DNA of 64,000 nt from the NCBI GenBank assembly GCA_009840115.1, contig VXOJ01000016.1, positions 1-64,000 of the forward strand. The letters run 5' to 3'. The first letter of the stretch is position 1, and each line of letters starts with the position of its first letter. This DNA comes from Gemmatimonadales bacterium. Lineage in GTDB: Bacteria; Gemmatimonadota; Gemmatimonadetes; Palauibacterales; Palauibacteraceae. Below are positions 42,697 through 50,545 of this stretch, in pieces. The notes under the pieces were generated by a model. The model was not told the DNA's origin. It did not search any database and saw nothing but the letters and a program-made list of their open reading frames with translations. Position numbers and translations under genes: made by a program.

Positions 42697-44285
42697 TGGA
42701 GTTCGACTGGCTGCGCGCCCTCGTCACGGTGGCCTTCGGCGCCCTGGCGGGCGGAATCACGAACCGGATCGCCGTGTGGATGATCTTCCATCCCTACCGT
42801 CCGCCGAAGGTCCTGGGCCGGCCCGTGCGGTGGTTGCAGGGCGCGGTGCCGAAGAACCAGAAGCGGCTGGCGGATTCGGTCGGGGGCGTCGTGGGGGGAG
42901 CGCTCCTCACCCCGGAAGACATCACCTCCGAACTGCGGCAACTCGAGTCCGCGTTCCGGGAGCGGCTGCGGGAGCTTGCGGTCGAACTCGGCGAGGAAGA
43001 GCAACCCGCGCTGGCCGACCTCCTCCCGGAGGCCGCGCTCGCCGAAGTCCGTGAACTCCTCACGCGGATCCTCGGACAGGGCCGCGAGTTCCTGGCCGGG
43101 ACGCTGGACTCCCCGGACTTCGGGGATGAAGCCGGGCGCCTCCTCGAGTCGATCCGGGAGTCGCTGAGCGACGAATCGCTCGCGCAGACCCTGGAGCCGG
43201 AACGGATCGCGGCCATCCGCGACACGATGGACGGCTGGCTCGCGCGGCTCGTCGATTCGTCGGCCTTCGAGGCGACCGTGCGTCGCCACCTGGACGAGGC
43301 CGCCCGGCAACTGCTCCAGCCGCACCGCACGTTCGAGCAGCTGATTCCCGCGGGGCTCGTTGCCGCGCTGGAGCACGCGATCAAGGACTACCTTCCGGTC
43401 GCGATCGAGCGCCTGGGCCGACTGCTCGATGATCCGGACGCGCGGCGGCGGATCGAGCACGTGCTCGGGGAGCTGTTCGACCGCTTCATGCAGGATCTCC
43501 GCTTCCACCAGCGCGTCGTGGCCCGCCTCATCGTGACCGAGGAGACCGTGACCCACGCGCTCGATGCCCTGCGGGAGGAGGGCGCCGACCGCCTCGGCGG
43601 GGTGCTGCGAGAACCGGAGGTCCAGACGGCGATCGCGCGGCACGTGAACGACGGCGTCGTCGAGTTCCTCCGGCACCCTCCTTCGGAGGTCATCGGCGGC
43701 GCGGGCGATCCCCAGGTCGAGAGCGCGCTCGATGCGTCGGCCGAGTGGCTCGTGAGGGCGGCGCGGGACCCGGGCTCGCGGGCCTTCCTGCTCGACCGGC
43801 TCGAGGGGCTGCTCGAGCGCTTCGGAGAGAGGAGCTGGGCGGACCTGCTGCGCGCCGTCCCGGCCGACCGCGTGGCGGCCTCGCTGGCCGCCGGGTTCCG
43901 GTCCGACGCGGGACGCGTCCTCTTCGACTCGATCGCCGAGCCGATGGCGGACCGGCTCCTGCACACGCCGATCGGGCGGCTCGGGCGCTTCCTGCACGAG
44001 GACGCCGCGGTACGGCTTGCGGATACGCTCGCCACGCCCGCCTGGGACTGGATCGTCAACCGCGTGCCGGAGGTGGCGGAACGAATCCGGATCGCCGAAC
44101 GTATCTCGACGAAAATCGAGAACTTCTCCATCGAGCGGATCGAACACCTTGTTCGCGACATCAGCCAGCGCGAATTCGACCTCATTGTGCGGCTCGGATA
44201 CCTGCTCGGCGCCGGCATCGGCACCGGGCTCGTGATCCTCGACTCCCTCCCGGTACTCGAGTTCATCCGGGGACTGTTCGGATGA
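42696..44285 (+). CDS. DUF445 family membrane protein
   Basis: A 529-residue protein. The N-terminal membrane helix includes ALVTVAFGALAGGITNRIAV, then WMIFHPYRPPKVLGRPVRWL and GAVPKNQKRLADSVGGVVG, all hallmarks of DUF445. A long, mostly helical cytoplasmic or periplasmic body follows, with repeated amphipathic helices. A C-terminal hydrophobic segment (LLGAGIGTGLVILDSLPVL) mirrors the N-terminal one. Function unknown in the family. The ATG at 42696 overlaps the lipoprotein stop by one base, and its stop overlaps the SCO1 start (ATGA). Confidence 0.85.
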   Translation: MEFDWLRALVTVAFGALAGGITNRIAVWMIFHPYRPPKVLGRPVRWLQGAVPKNQKRLADSVGGVVGGALLTPEDITSELRQLESAFRERLRELAVELGEEEQPALADLLPEAALAEVRELLTRILGQGREFLAGTLDSPDFGDEAGRLLESIRESLSDESLAQTLEPERIAAIRDTMDGWLARLVDSSAFEATVRRHLDEAARQLLQPHRTFEQLIPAGLVAALEHAIKDYLPVAIERLGRLLDDPDARRRIEHVLGELFDRFMQDLRFHQRVVARLIVTEETVTHALDALREEGADRLGGVLREPEVQTAIARHVNDGVVEFLRHPPSEVIGGAGDPQVESALDASAEWLVRAARDPGSRAFLLDRLEGLLERFGERSWADLLRAVPADRVAASLAAGFRSDAGRVLFDSIAEPMADRLLHTPIGRLGRFLHEDAAVRLADTLATPAWDWIVNRVPEVAERIRIAERISTKIENFSIERIEHLVRDISQREFDLIVRLGYLLGAGIGTGLVILDSLPVLEFIRGLFG

Positions 44286-44974
44286 GACCGGCGCGCATCG
44301 TTGCCGCCGCCGCGGTCGCATGCGGCGTCGGTCTCGCCGGGTCCGCCTGCGCTTCTCCCGATGCGGCGATCGACCGCACGGAGGGCACGGGGGAGTTGCG
44401 CGGGCTGGCGATCGAACAGCCTTTCGAGGCCCCGGAGTTCGCCCTGACGGATTCGCGGGGGCGCCGGTTCGACTTCCGGCCGGAGACCGCGGGGTCGCTC
44501 ACGCTGCTCTTCTTCGGGTACACGAACTGCCCCGATATCTGCCCGGTGCAGATGGCGGTGCTCGGGGCCGCTCTCGACGATCTTTCGTACCCGGAGCGCC
44601 GGGAGATCGAAGTCGTGTTCGTGACGACGGACCCGGCGCGCGACACGCCGGACCGGCTGCGGAGCTGGCTGGACCTCTTCGACGCCTCCTTCGTCGGCCT
44701 CTACGGGGAGATGGAGACGGTGAACGAGATCCAGGCCGGGTTCCGTCTTCCGCCCGCGCGGATCGAAGGGACCTCGCCCCCGCCGGGCGCGGGAGAGCCG
44801 TACCTGGTGGGACACGCGACGCCGGTCGTCGCCGTCACGGGCGACGGCGTGGCGCGGGCGCTGTACCCGAGCGGCGTGCGCCAGACCGACTGGCGGCACG
44901 ACCTTCCGCTGCTCCTGCGTCTCAACCGGTCCGTTTCGAAGCCGGGGGGCGAAGCGGGTCCGAGCGGCGGCTGA
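44282..44974 (+). CDS. SCO1/SenC copper-delivery protein
   Basis: A 230-residue exported thioredoxin-fold protein that passes copper to the CuA centre of cytochrome c oxidase. The Cu ligands are visible: C83-P-D-I-C87 in FGYTNCPDICPVQ and His178 in LVGHATPVVAV. The N-terminus carries a signal with Cys near residue 26 (GLAGSACASPD), so it may be lipid-anchored. It directly precedes ctaG (8-nt gap). The oxidase subunits themselves are not in this window. Confidence 0.92.
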   Translation: MRPARIVAAAAVACGVGLAGSACASPDAAIDRTEGTGELRGLAIEQPFEAPEFALTDSRGRRFDFRPETAGSLTLLFFGYTNCPDICPVQMAVLGAALDDLSYPERREIEVVFVTTDPARDTPDRLRSWLDLFDASFVGLYGEMETVNEIQAGFRLPPARIEGTSPPPGAGEPYLVGHATPVVAVTGDGVARALYPSGVRQTDWRHDLPLLLRLNRSVSKPGGEAGPSGG

Positions 44975-44982
44975 GGCACGCG

Positions 44983-45768
44983 ATGCAATGGTGGTGTGCC
45001 GCCCAGGGCATCCCGTGGGACTGGTCGTGGCGCCCCTACCCGGGCGTCTGGCTCTTCGTCGCGTGCCTGTGCCTCGCCTATCGCGCCTTCACGCGGGGCG
45101 CCGTGCCTTCGCGACTCGAGGTCGTCCGCTTCGCCGGCGGCGTGCTCATCCTCTGGATCGCGCTGGACTGGCCGGTGGGTGCGCTGGGCTCGGGATACCT
45201 GGCGTCGGTGCACATGGTGCAGTTCCTCCTCATCGCGCTGCTCGCCCCGCCGCTCCTCATCGCGGGGCTTCCGCGCGCGGCGCTGGAGCGCGTGCGGGGC
45301 GGCCGGGCCCTCTCCCTCCCCGGATTCCTCGCGCGGCCGCTCATCGCGCTGCTCTTCTTCAACGCGATCGTCATCGCGACGCACTGGCCGGAGGTCGTGG
45401 ACGGTCTCATGGCCTCGCAGGCGGGCTCGCTCGCCCTCGACATGGCCTGGCTGGGCGGCGGACTCATCTTCTGGTGGCCCGTCGTGAGCCCGGTGCCGCA
45501 CCGGCCGCGCTTTCCGCTCGGCGTGCGGATCTGCTACCTGATCGCGAGCACCGTGCTGATGACGCTGCCCTACGTCTTCCTGACCTTCGCGGAACTCCCC
45601 TTCTACGCCACGTACGAACTCGCGCCGCCGGTAGGGACGCTCTCCGCAGGGGAAGACCAGCGGCTCGCGGGGCTGATCATGCGGATCGGCGGAGGCACGA
45701 TCCTGTGGTCGGCGGCGGGGATCATCTTCTGGTTCTGGTACCGCTCGGAGAACGACGCCACCCGCTGA
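44983..45768 (+). CDS. CtaG-type cytochrome c oxidase assembly membrane protein
   Basis: A 261-residue integral membrane protein with about seven hydrophobic segments, for example VWLFVACLCLAYRAF, FAGGVLILWIALDWPVG and MVQFLLIALLAPPLLIAGLP. It also has the GYLASVHMVQF and VIATHWPEVVDGLM motifs of the caa3-type CtaG family, which is distinct from the Cox11/CtaG copper chaperone. It works with SCO1 in putting copper into the oxidase. ATG 44983 follows GAGG. A hairpin with a T-tract overlaps its stop codon and ends the operon. Confidence 0.88.
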   Translation: MQWWCAAQGIPWDWSWRPYPGVWLFVACLCLAYRAFTRGAVPSRLEVVRFAGGVLILWIALDWPVGALGSGYLASVHMVQFLLIALLAPPLLIAGLPRAALERVRGGRALSLPGFLARPLIALLFFNAIVIATHWPEVVDGLMASQAGSLALDMAWLGGGLIFWWPVVSPVPHRPRFPLGVRICYLIASTVLMTLPYVFLTFAELPFYATYELAPPVGTLSAGEDQRLAGLIMRIGGGTILWSAAGIIFWFWYRSENDATR

Positions 45769-45779
45769 GGCGGGGTTTT
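45761..45779 (+). terminator. Intrinsic terminator after ctaG
   Basis: CCCGC-TGAG-GCGGG hairpin (45761-45774) followed by GTTTT. The loop contains the ctaG stop codon. It separates this operon from the convergent cutA gene, which ends at 45791. Confidence 0.6.
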
Positions 45780-45790
45780 GCCAAGGGGCG

Positions 45791-46111
45791 CTAGTCGCTC
45801 ACCTGTTCGGAGACCCAGTCGACGTAGGGCGCGGAACCGGCGGTCACGGAGATGAAGAGGATCTCCGGCACGTCGTAGGGATGGAGTTCGCGGATGCGCC
45901 GCTCCACGGCGTCGCTGCGGGCGGCCGTCGTCTTGAGGATGCCGAGGGCCTCCGCTTCCTCGCACACCTCGCCCTGCCAGCGATACACGGAGGTCACGCG
46001 GTCCACGACGTTCAGGCAGGCGATGAGCCGTTCTTCGACGAGGGTCCGTCCCAGCCGCAAGAGTTGTTCGCGGTCGGGCCCCGTGACGAGCCCGGCCACG
46101 ACGTCGCTCAC
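45791..46111 (-). CDS. cutA: CutA1 divalent-ion tolerance protein
   Basis: A 106-residue protein of the trimeric CutA1 family, linked to copper tolerance in E. coli and later to membrane-protein anchoring in eukaryotes. RTLVEERLIACLNVVDRVTS, then YRWQGEVCEEAEALGILKTT, and IRELHPYDVPEILFISV are signature segments. GTG start in a GTGA overlap with the acyl-CoA synthetase stop. Its length matches the family exactly. Confidence 0.92.
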   Translation of the reverse strand: MSDVVAGLVTGPDREQLLRLGRTLVEERLIACLNVVDRVTSVYRWQGEVCEEAEALGILKTTAARSDAVERRIRELHPYDVPEILFISVTAGSAPYVDWVSEQVSD

Positions 46112-47979
46112 GGGCGGTCCCGCTCTTTTTCCCGCCCGCTCATGGCGTCCTCGGCCCGCTCGTAGAGCGCTTCGATCGCGTCGGCGAAGCGGGCCTCGAT
46201 CACGCGACGCTTGACCTTCAGGGTCGGCGTCAGCTCCCCGCCCTCGACGGTGAACGGCCCCGGGACGAGGAGTACGTCGCGCGGCCGCTCGTAGTGCGCG
46301 AAGTCCCGGCAGCGGTCCCGCACGGCCTGTTCGAGCATGGCGCGCGTCCGGGCGTCCGCGACGAGGTCGGCGTCCGCCGCTTCCTCGACCCCGTGCAGCT
46401 CCGGACGAACGGCCTCGAATTCGGGCACGACGATGACGATCGGGAACTTTCTCCCGTCGCCCAGCATCACGGCTTCCGCCACCATCGGGTGCCGCTTGAT
46501 CTCCGCCTCGACGGGCTGCGGGGCGATGTTCTTTCCGTAGGCGGTGATGATGAGGTCCTTCTTGCGGTCCGTGATCCGGAGATACCCGTCGTCGTCGATC
46601 TCGCCCACGTCGCCGGTGTGGAACCAGCCGTCGCCGTCGATGGCTTCGGCCGTCGCCTCGGGCTTGTTGTAGTAGCCCGCCATGATCTGCGGCCCGCGGA
46701 TGAGGATCTCGCCGTCCTCGGCGATCCGGATCTCGGTGCCGGGGATCGGCTTGCCGACCGTGCCGAGGCGGATGGCGTCGATCGGATTGAAGCTGACGGC
46801 GGGCGAAGTCTCCGTGAGCCCGTACCCTTCGACGATGGGCAGGCGCGCGGCGAAGAAGAAGCGGGCGATGGCGGGCGCGAGCGGGGCTCCGCCGCTCACG
46901 AAGTAGCGGACCTGTCCCCCCGTCCGGGCGCGCAGCTTCGAGAACACGAGGCGGTCGGCGAGCTCGGCCTGGAGACCGAGACCCGGCCCCACCCGGCGTC
47001 CCTCGAGCTCGGCCATCGCACGCGCTTCCCCGACGCGACGCGCCCAGTCGAAGATCTTCTGCTTCGCGCCGCCCGCCTCCCGGGCGGTGGCTTCGGCCCG
47101 TTCGAGCACCTTCTCGAACACGCGCGGGACGGCGGCCATGAAGGTGGGCGAGACCTCGCCGAGATCGCGGGCCACCGTGTTGGGGGACTCCGCGTACGCG
47201 ACGGTCACTCCCGCTCGCCACATGATGTAGTGGCCGACCGTGCGCTCGAACACGTGCGCGAGGGGCAGGAGCGCGAGGGCCACGTGCGTGGAGTCGATCG
47301 GGAACACCCGCAGCGCCATGTCCGCGTTCGAATGGAAGTTGCCGTGCGTGAGCATCACGCCCTTCGGGTCGCCGGTCGTGCCCGAGGTGTAGATGAGCGT
47401 GGCCAGGTCCTCCGGACGCGTCTTGCGGGCGTGCGCTTCGTACGTCGCCGCGAGCGCTTCGGGCGCGGACTCGCCCAGATCGGAGAGGGCGTCGAGCTGC
47501 AGCGTCGCGAGCGAGGAGCCCTCGGGCGCCGTGACGGCCCCGAAGGCGATCGCCAGTTCCAGGGCGGGCAGGTCGTCCTTTACCCCCGCGACCTTGTCCA
47601 GTTGCTCCTGGTCCTCCACGAACACCGCGCGCGCGCCGGAGTCCGCGAGGATGTAGCGGACCTGGTCGGCGGGCAGCACGGGGTAGACGGGGACGGAGGT
47701 GAGCCCCGCCATGACGATGCCCCAGTCCGCCAGGGCCCACTCGAGGCGGGTCTGCGAGAGGATCGCGATGCGGTCGCCCGCCGTGAAACCTCGTGTCCGG
47801 AGCCCGAGCGCGATGGCGCGGGCGCGGCGCCCGATGTCCTCCGTGGAGGTCGAAACCCACGCGCCGCCCGCTCCCCGCGTACGCGCCGCGTCCTCGCGGG
47901 GCCGCGAGAGCCCGTCGAGGAAGAGTTCCGGTAATGTGCCGGGCCGATAGTCGTCCGGGAGCGGGCTCGAGACGTGCAC
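46108..47979 (-). CDS. Long-chain acyl-CoA synthetase (AMP-forming)
   Basis: A ~623-residue adenylate-forming enzyme that activates fatty acids to acyl-CoA. The P-loop ATLIYTSGTTGDPKGVMLTH, GYGLTETSPAVSFNP, the adenine-site DGWFHTGDVGEIDDDGYL, and the C-terminal lysine in ITAYGKNIAPQPVEAEIKRH are all present. The internal FLSQTR-type N-terminus and ~600-residue length fit the FadD15/long-chain group. The start is uncertain: GTG 47979 avoids overlap with the TPR gene (stop at 47999), while longer in-frame starts would enter it. Coupled to cutA. Confidence 0.9.
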   Translation of the reverse strand: MHVSSPLPDDYRPGTLPELFLDGLSRPREDAARTRGAGGAWVSTSTEDIGRRARAIALGLRTRGFTAGDRIAILSQTRLEWALADWGIVMAGLTSVPVYPVLPADQVRYILADSGARAVFVEDQEQLDKVAGVKDDLPALELAIAFGAVTAPEGSSLATLQLDALSDLGESAPEALAATYEAHARKTRPEDLATLIYTSGTTGDPKGVMLTHGNFHSNADMALRVFPIDSTHVALALLPLAHVFERTVGHYIMWRAGVTVAYAESPNTVARDLGEVSPTFMAAVPRVFEKVLERAEATAREAGGAKQKIFDWARRVGEARAMAELEGRRVGPGLGLQAELADRLVFSKLRARTGGQVRYFVSGGAPLAPAIARFFFAARLPIVEGYGLTETSPAVSFNPIDAIRLGTVGKPIPGTEIRIAEDGEILIRGPQIMAGYYNKPEATAEAIDGDGWFHTGDVGEIDDDGYLRITDRKKDLIITAYGKNIAPQPVEAEIKRHPMVAEAVMLGDGRKFPIVIVVPEFEAVRPELHGVEEAADADLVADARTRAMLEQAVRDRCRDFAHYERPRDVLLVPGPFTVEGGELTPTLKVKRRVIEARFADAIEALYERAEDAMSGREKERDRP

Positions 47980-47998
47980 GCTGCTGGTACGCGGGCCG

Positions 47999-48436
47999 CT
48001 AGTGAGCAACCGATTCCGCGGCCGGCACACCCAGCCGCTGCAGCGTGCGCCGGGCATGCTCGAGGTGCCTCGGCTCCTCCCGGTCTCCCCCCGCGTAGGC
48101 GAGGAACTCCTGAAGGTGCCGCGAGGCGTCCCGCTCGGCGCCCTTCTTCAACAGGAGGAACGCCAGGCCGTAGTGCGCCGCGGTGCTGCGCGGGCGCTCC
48201 TTGAGGGCGGCTCCGTAGGCGCGAACCGCGTCATCGGTCAGTCCGATGTGCGTGTACACCACGGCCATCTGTTCCAGCGTAGCCGGATGTCGCGGGTTGT
48301 ACTTCAAGGAGAGCCGAAATGAAATGAGCGCCTCATGGTAGAGTTCCTGCCGAACCAGTTCCACACCTTCCTCGTAGAAGTCCGGCTGCTTCCGTCGGCG
48401 CCGTCCGTCAGTGTCCCAGATCTTCCACCACACCAT
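47999..48436 (-). CDS. Tetratricopeptide-repeat protein
   Basis: A 145-residue protein with three TPR-like helix pairs (YEEGVELVRQELYHEALISF, then LEQMAVVYTHIGLTDDAVRA, then HYGLAFLLLKKGAERDASRH). No signal peptide, so a cytoplasmic scaffold is likely. The ATG at 48436 follows a strong GGGGGGAGGTGG site; an upstream in-frame ATG (48499) lacks one. A near-consensus promoter lies ~85 nt upstream. Confidence 0.72.
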   Translation of the reverse strand: MVWWKIWDTDGRRRRKQPDFYEEGVELVRQELYHEALISFRLSLKYNPRHPATLEQMAVVYTHIGLTDDAVRAYGAALKERPRSTAAHYGLAFLLLKKGAERDASRHLQEFLAYAGGDREEPRHLEHARRTLQRLGVPAAESVAH

Positions 48437-48519
48437 GCCACCTCCCCCCGAGCGAGCTGGACCGTACGTCTCACTCAACCACCTTCCACACAGCCCCACA
48501 CATCTGGCGACAACGGGGA

Positions 48520-48547
48520 ATTATAGCGTTTCGTCAAGCTGTGGCAA
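48520..48547 (-). promoter_or_regulatory. Strong sigma-70-type promoter for the TPR/acyl-CoA synthetase/cutA unit
   Basis: Minus strand: TTGCCA (48547-48542, 5/6) and TATAAT (48525-48520, 6/6) with a 16-bp spacer, in the only AT-rich patch nearby. It would give a ~75-nt leader before the TPR start. A TTCCGGCTACG direct repeat sits just upstream of the -35 box. Confidence 0.7.
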
Positions 48548-48574
48548 ATTTTCCGGCTACGCTTCCGGCTACGT

Positions 48575-49288
48575 CTAATGGCGTTCACCGACCCAGACGG
48601 TGCGGTCGGAGGCGACTTCCGCGAACTCGGACGCCGCGAGCAAGTCGAGGTCCGGAGGGGTCGGAGTCTCCACGACGAGGCGTGCGCCGGGCCGCGCGCA
48701 GCGCGTGACCTCGGACAGTCGGAGGGCCATGGGAGCGGCGAGCGCGATGCCGTGCAGCGCGCCGGAGCGGATCGGCCAGCGGTCCGGCGCGGCGCCCAGA
48801 AGCGGATCGACGCCGACGACGAGGTCCTCGATGGCCACGGCGGCCGGGGAGGAACGGTCGCCGGTGTCCGGCAGCCAGGCGACCACCTCGAGACGGTCGC
48901 CGAGACGGGCGACGTGAGGGGCGTACGCGGCCAGCCGCGGGCCGAGGAGCACCGCCATGCCGGCGCGGTCGCTCACGCCCAGCAGGGCGGCAAGACGCAG
49001 CGCCGCGTCCGGAGCGGCGTCCCCGGCGGGTCCGGCCGAAGCCGCCGCGGCATCGAGCGCCGTGGCGTCGGGGGGTGCCGTCCCGGCGTCCGGGGTGGCC
49101 CGTCGCGCGGCATCGGAAAGATCGAAGCGCATCGTCCCGCCGCGGATGGGCACCTCGATCTCGCACAACGGACAGCCCAGCCGACCCTCGACCACGCGAC
49201 GCGACGCGGCCCGGTCGACGAAGGCGACGAGCCCGGCCGCCGCCCCGCAGTCGGGACAGTCCAGGACTTCAGCCAGTTCGAGAAACAC
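48575..49288 (-). CDS. Zinc-ribbon (Trm112-like) protein with degenerate methyltransferase-like region
   Basis: A 237-residue protein. Residues ~1-55 form a four-Cys ribbon (CPDC and CPLC) with the Trm112 pattern: LAEVLDCPDCGAAAG, then GRLGCPLCEIEVPIRGGTMR. The remainder resembles the second half of a SAM methyltransferase (IALAAPMALRLSEVTRCARPGARLVVETPT), but the glycine-rich SAM-binding loop is not evident. It may be a regulatory subunit for another methyltransferase or a decayed enzyme. It precedes no obvious partner; folE lies upstream on the same strand. Confidence 0.55.
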   Translation of the reverse strand: MFLELAEVLDCPDCGAAAGLVAFVDRAASRRVVEGRLGCPLCEIEVPIRGGTMRFDLSDAARRATPDAGTAPPDATALDAAAASAGPAGDAAPDAALRLAALLGVSDRAGMAVLLGPRLAAYAPHVARLGDRLEVVAWLPDTGDRSSPAAVAIEDLVVGVDPLLGAAPDRWPIRSGALHGIALAAPMALRLSEVTRCARPGARLVVETPTPPDLDLLAASEFAEVASDRTVWVGERH

Positions 49289-49314
49289 GCCGCCGTTTCG
49301 GGCCGGCCACGACG

Positions 49315-49875
49315 CTAGTCCGAGCGGGTGAGGCGGAGGAACTCCTCGCGCGTCCGGTGATCCCGCCGGAACAGGCCGCGAACGGCGCTCGTGATCGTCT
49401 TCGAGTTCTGCTTCTCAACGCCCCTCATCATCATGCAGAGGTGAATGGCCTCCACGACGACGCCGACCCCCTGCGGGTTGAGCGCGTCCTCGATCGCCTG
49501 CGCGATCTGCTCGGTCAGGCGCTCCTGAAGCTGAAGCCGGCGGGCGAACACGTCCACGATGCGGGGGAACTTGGAGATGCCGACGATGCGTCCGTTCGGA
49601 ATGTACGCGATGTGCGCCTTGCCGAAGAAGGGGAGCATGTGGTGTTCGCACAGCGAATAGACTTCGATGTCCTTGACGATGACCATCGAATCGTGGGGTT
49701 CCTCGAAGATCGCCGTGCCGATGACCTCCTCGACGGTCTGGCCGTAGCCGCGGGTGAGAAACTCGAGGGCGGAGGCCACGCGCGCCGGCGTCCGGACGAG
49801 CCCCTCGCGGTCGGGGTCCTCGCCGATCAACTCGAGCTGTTCGCGGACGAGACGCGACAGACGCTCTTCGCTCAC
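49315..49875 (-). CDS. folE: GTP cyclohydrolase I
   Basis: A 186-residue enzyme that opens the GTP ring to give dihydroneopterin triphosphate, the first step of folate (and queuosine) synthesis. The zinc ligands are clear: Cys-x-x-His in [20 protein letters not shown] and the second Cys in [17 protein letters not shown]. The GTP-binding [20 protein letters not shown] is intact. GTG start at 49875 after GGAGGAG. An intrinsic terminator and a long structured RNA lie 70-250 nt upstream on the same strand and may be its leader. Confidence 0.95.
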   Translation of the reverse strand: MSEERLSRLVREQLELIGEDPDREGLVRTPARVASALEFLTRGYGQTVEEVIGTAIFEEPHDSMVIVKDIEVYSLCEHHMLPFFGKAHIAYIPNGRIVGISKFPRIVDVFARRLQLQERLTEQIAQAIEDALNPQGVGVVVEAIHLCMMMRGVEKQNSKTITSAVRGLFRRDHRTREEFLRLTRSD

Positions 49876-49945
49876 GGGCTCCTCCAGGAGTGTTCCGGGA
49901 TGTCGCGGACGAATGCGGGGCGCAGCCGCGCCCCGTCCGGGATGC

Positions 49946-49971
49946 AAAAGGGGCGACCCGTGGGTCACCCC
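49946..49971 (-). terminator. Intrinsic terminator downstream of the structured RNA, upstream of folE
   Basis: Minus strand GGGGTGACCC / GGGTCGCCCC hairpin (49971-49950, one G-U pair, tight loop) followed by TTTT. It ends the putative RNA gene or acts as an attenuator ahead of folE. Confidence 0.6.
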
Positions 49972-50131
49972 CTCTGTAGAATCAGATGCAAGGGGATTTC
50001 TTGAAGCCCTCCGCAACACGGTTCGGCCCCTCCCATCGGTTTCCGCCGTCCCCGCAGGGCATGACGTCCGCCTCCGGATCGGAGACTCTATGGGCAATTG
50101 TTGGCTCAAGAAATATGGCCTTGCATCCGTC
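49946..50131 (-). ncRNA. Candidate structured RNA (6S-like rod, or folE leader element)
   Basis: A ~185-nt transcript is predicted from a promoter at 50139-50167 to a terminator at 49946-49971. Its ends pair: GATGCAAGG..ATTTCTTGA..GCC (50127-50103) with GGGCTTCAAGAAAT..CCTTGCATC (50009-49985), 21 bp in three blocks separated by small internal loops. Inside are CAACA/TGTTG, CCCAT/ATGGG, and hairpins around CTCCG-ATC-CGGAG and CCC-TGC-GGG. No protein frame fits. The long rod, open centre and total length recall 6S RNA. The alternative is a folE-regulating leader, because the terminator sits 70 nt before folE. Confidence 0.5.
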
Positions 50132-50138
50132 TGCGTGA

Positions 50139-50167
50139 ACGTTAGTGCGGCTTCGGGTTCGCGGCAA
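50139..50167 (-). promoter_or_regulatory. Candidate promoter of the structured RNA
   Basis: Minus strand TTGCCG (50167-50162) and TAACGT (50144-50139) with a 17-bp spacer. Initiation ~7 nt downstream falls at ~50131, just before the 5' arm of the long stem, which supports the pairing of promoter and RNA. Confidence 0.45.
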
Positions 50168-50260
50168 ACCCCTGTGGCGCACGCCGAACGGAGGGCCCCG
50201 GTGGCGCGCGGCGATCGCCGACACCATGATGCTTCCGAACATCTCCCCAACGGAGGCGCC

Positions 50261-50545
50261 ATGGCCCGCCGACCCTCGCCGCCACGTTCCGCCGCGTCGT
50301 CACAGGAGGTGACGGATGAGCAACTCGACGCGTACATCCGCACGCGCCTCGCGCTCGCCGGCGTCGATCTCTCCGTGCTCCCCGACGACGATGAGGATGC
50401 GCCGGCGGATCAACGCCGCATCATGGCGTCCGCACGGCGCTTCCTGAGGTCGACGCCCGGGGCGATCGCGGACTTCGAGTTCGACCCCATGGGGCCGGCG
50501 CCGGCCATCTACCCCGCCGAAGTGAGCGCGTGGAACCGTGGGTGA
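50261..50545 (+). CDS. Small unknown protein preceding the amidase
   Basis: A 94-residue, charged, cytoplasmic-looking protein ([40 protein letters not shown]). No family recognised. The ATG follows CGGAGG. Its last 8 bases overlap the GTG start of the exported amidase, so it is probably co-translated. The C-terminal Pro/Trp-containing segment resembles small partner proteins of Tat-exported oxidoreductases and amidases only in size and position. Confidence 0.55.
   Translation: MARRPSPPRSAASSQEVTDEQLDAYIRTRLALAGVDLSVLPDDDEDAPADQRRIMASARRFLRSTPGAIADFEFDPMGPAPAIYPAEVSAWNRG

Noticed and set aside
49917-49934. GC hairpin GGGGCGC/GCGCCCC just before folE
   Set aside because: No T-tract and too close to the ribosome site to name a function; noted only as possible leader structure.
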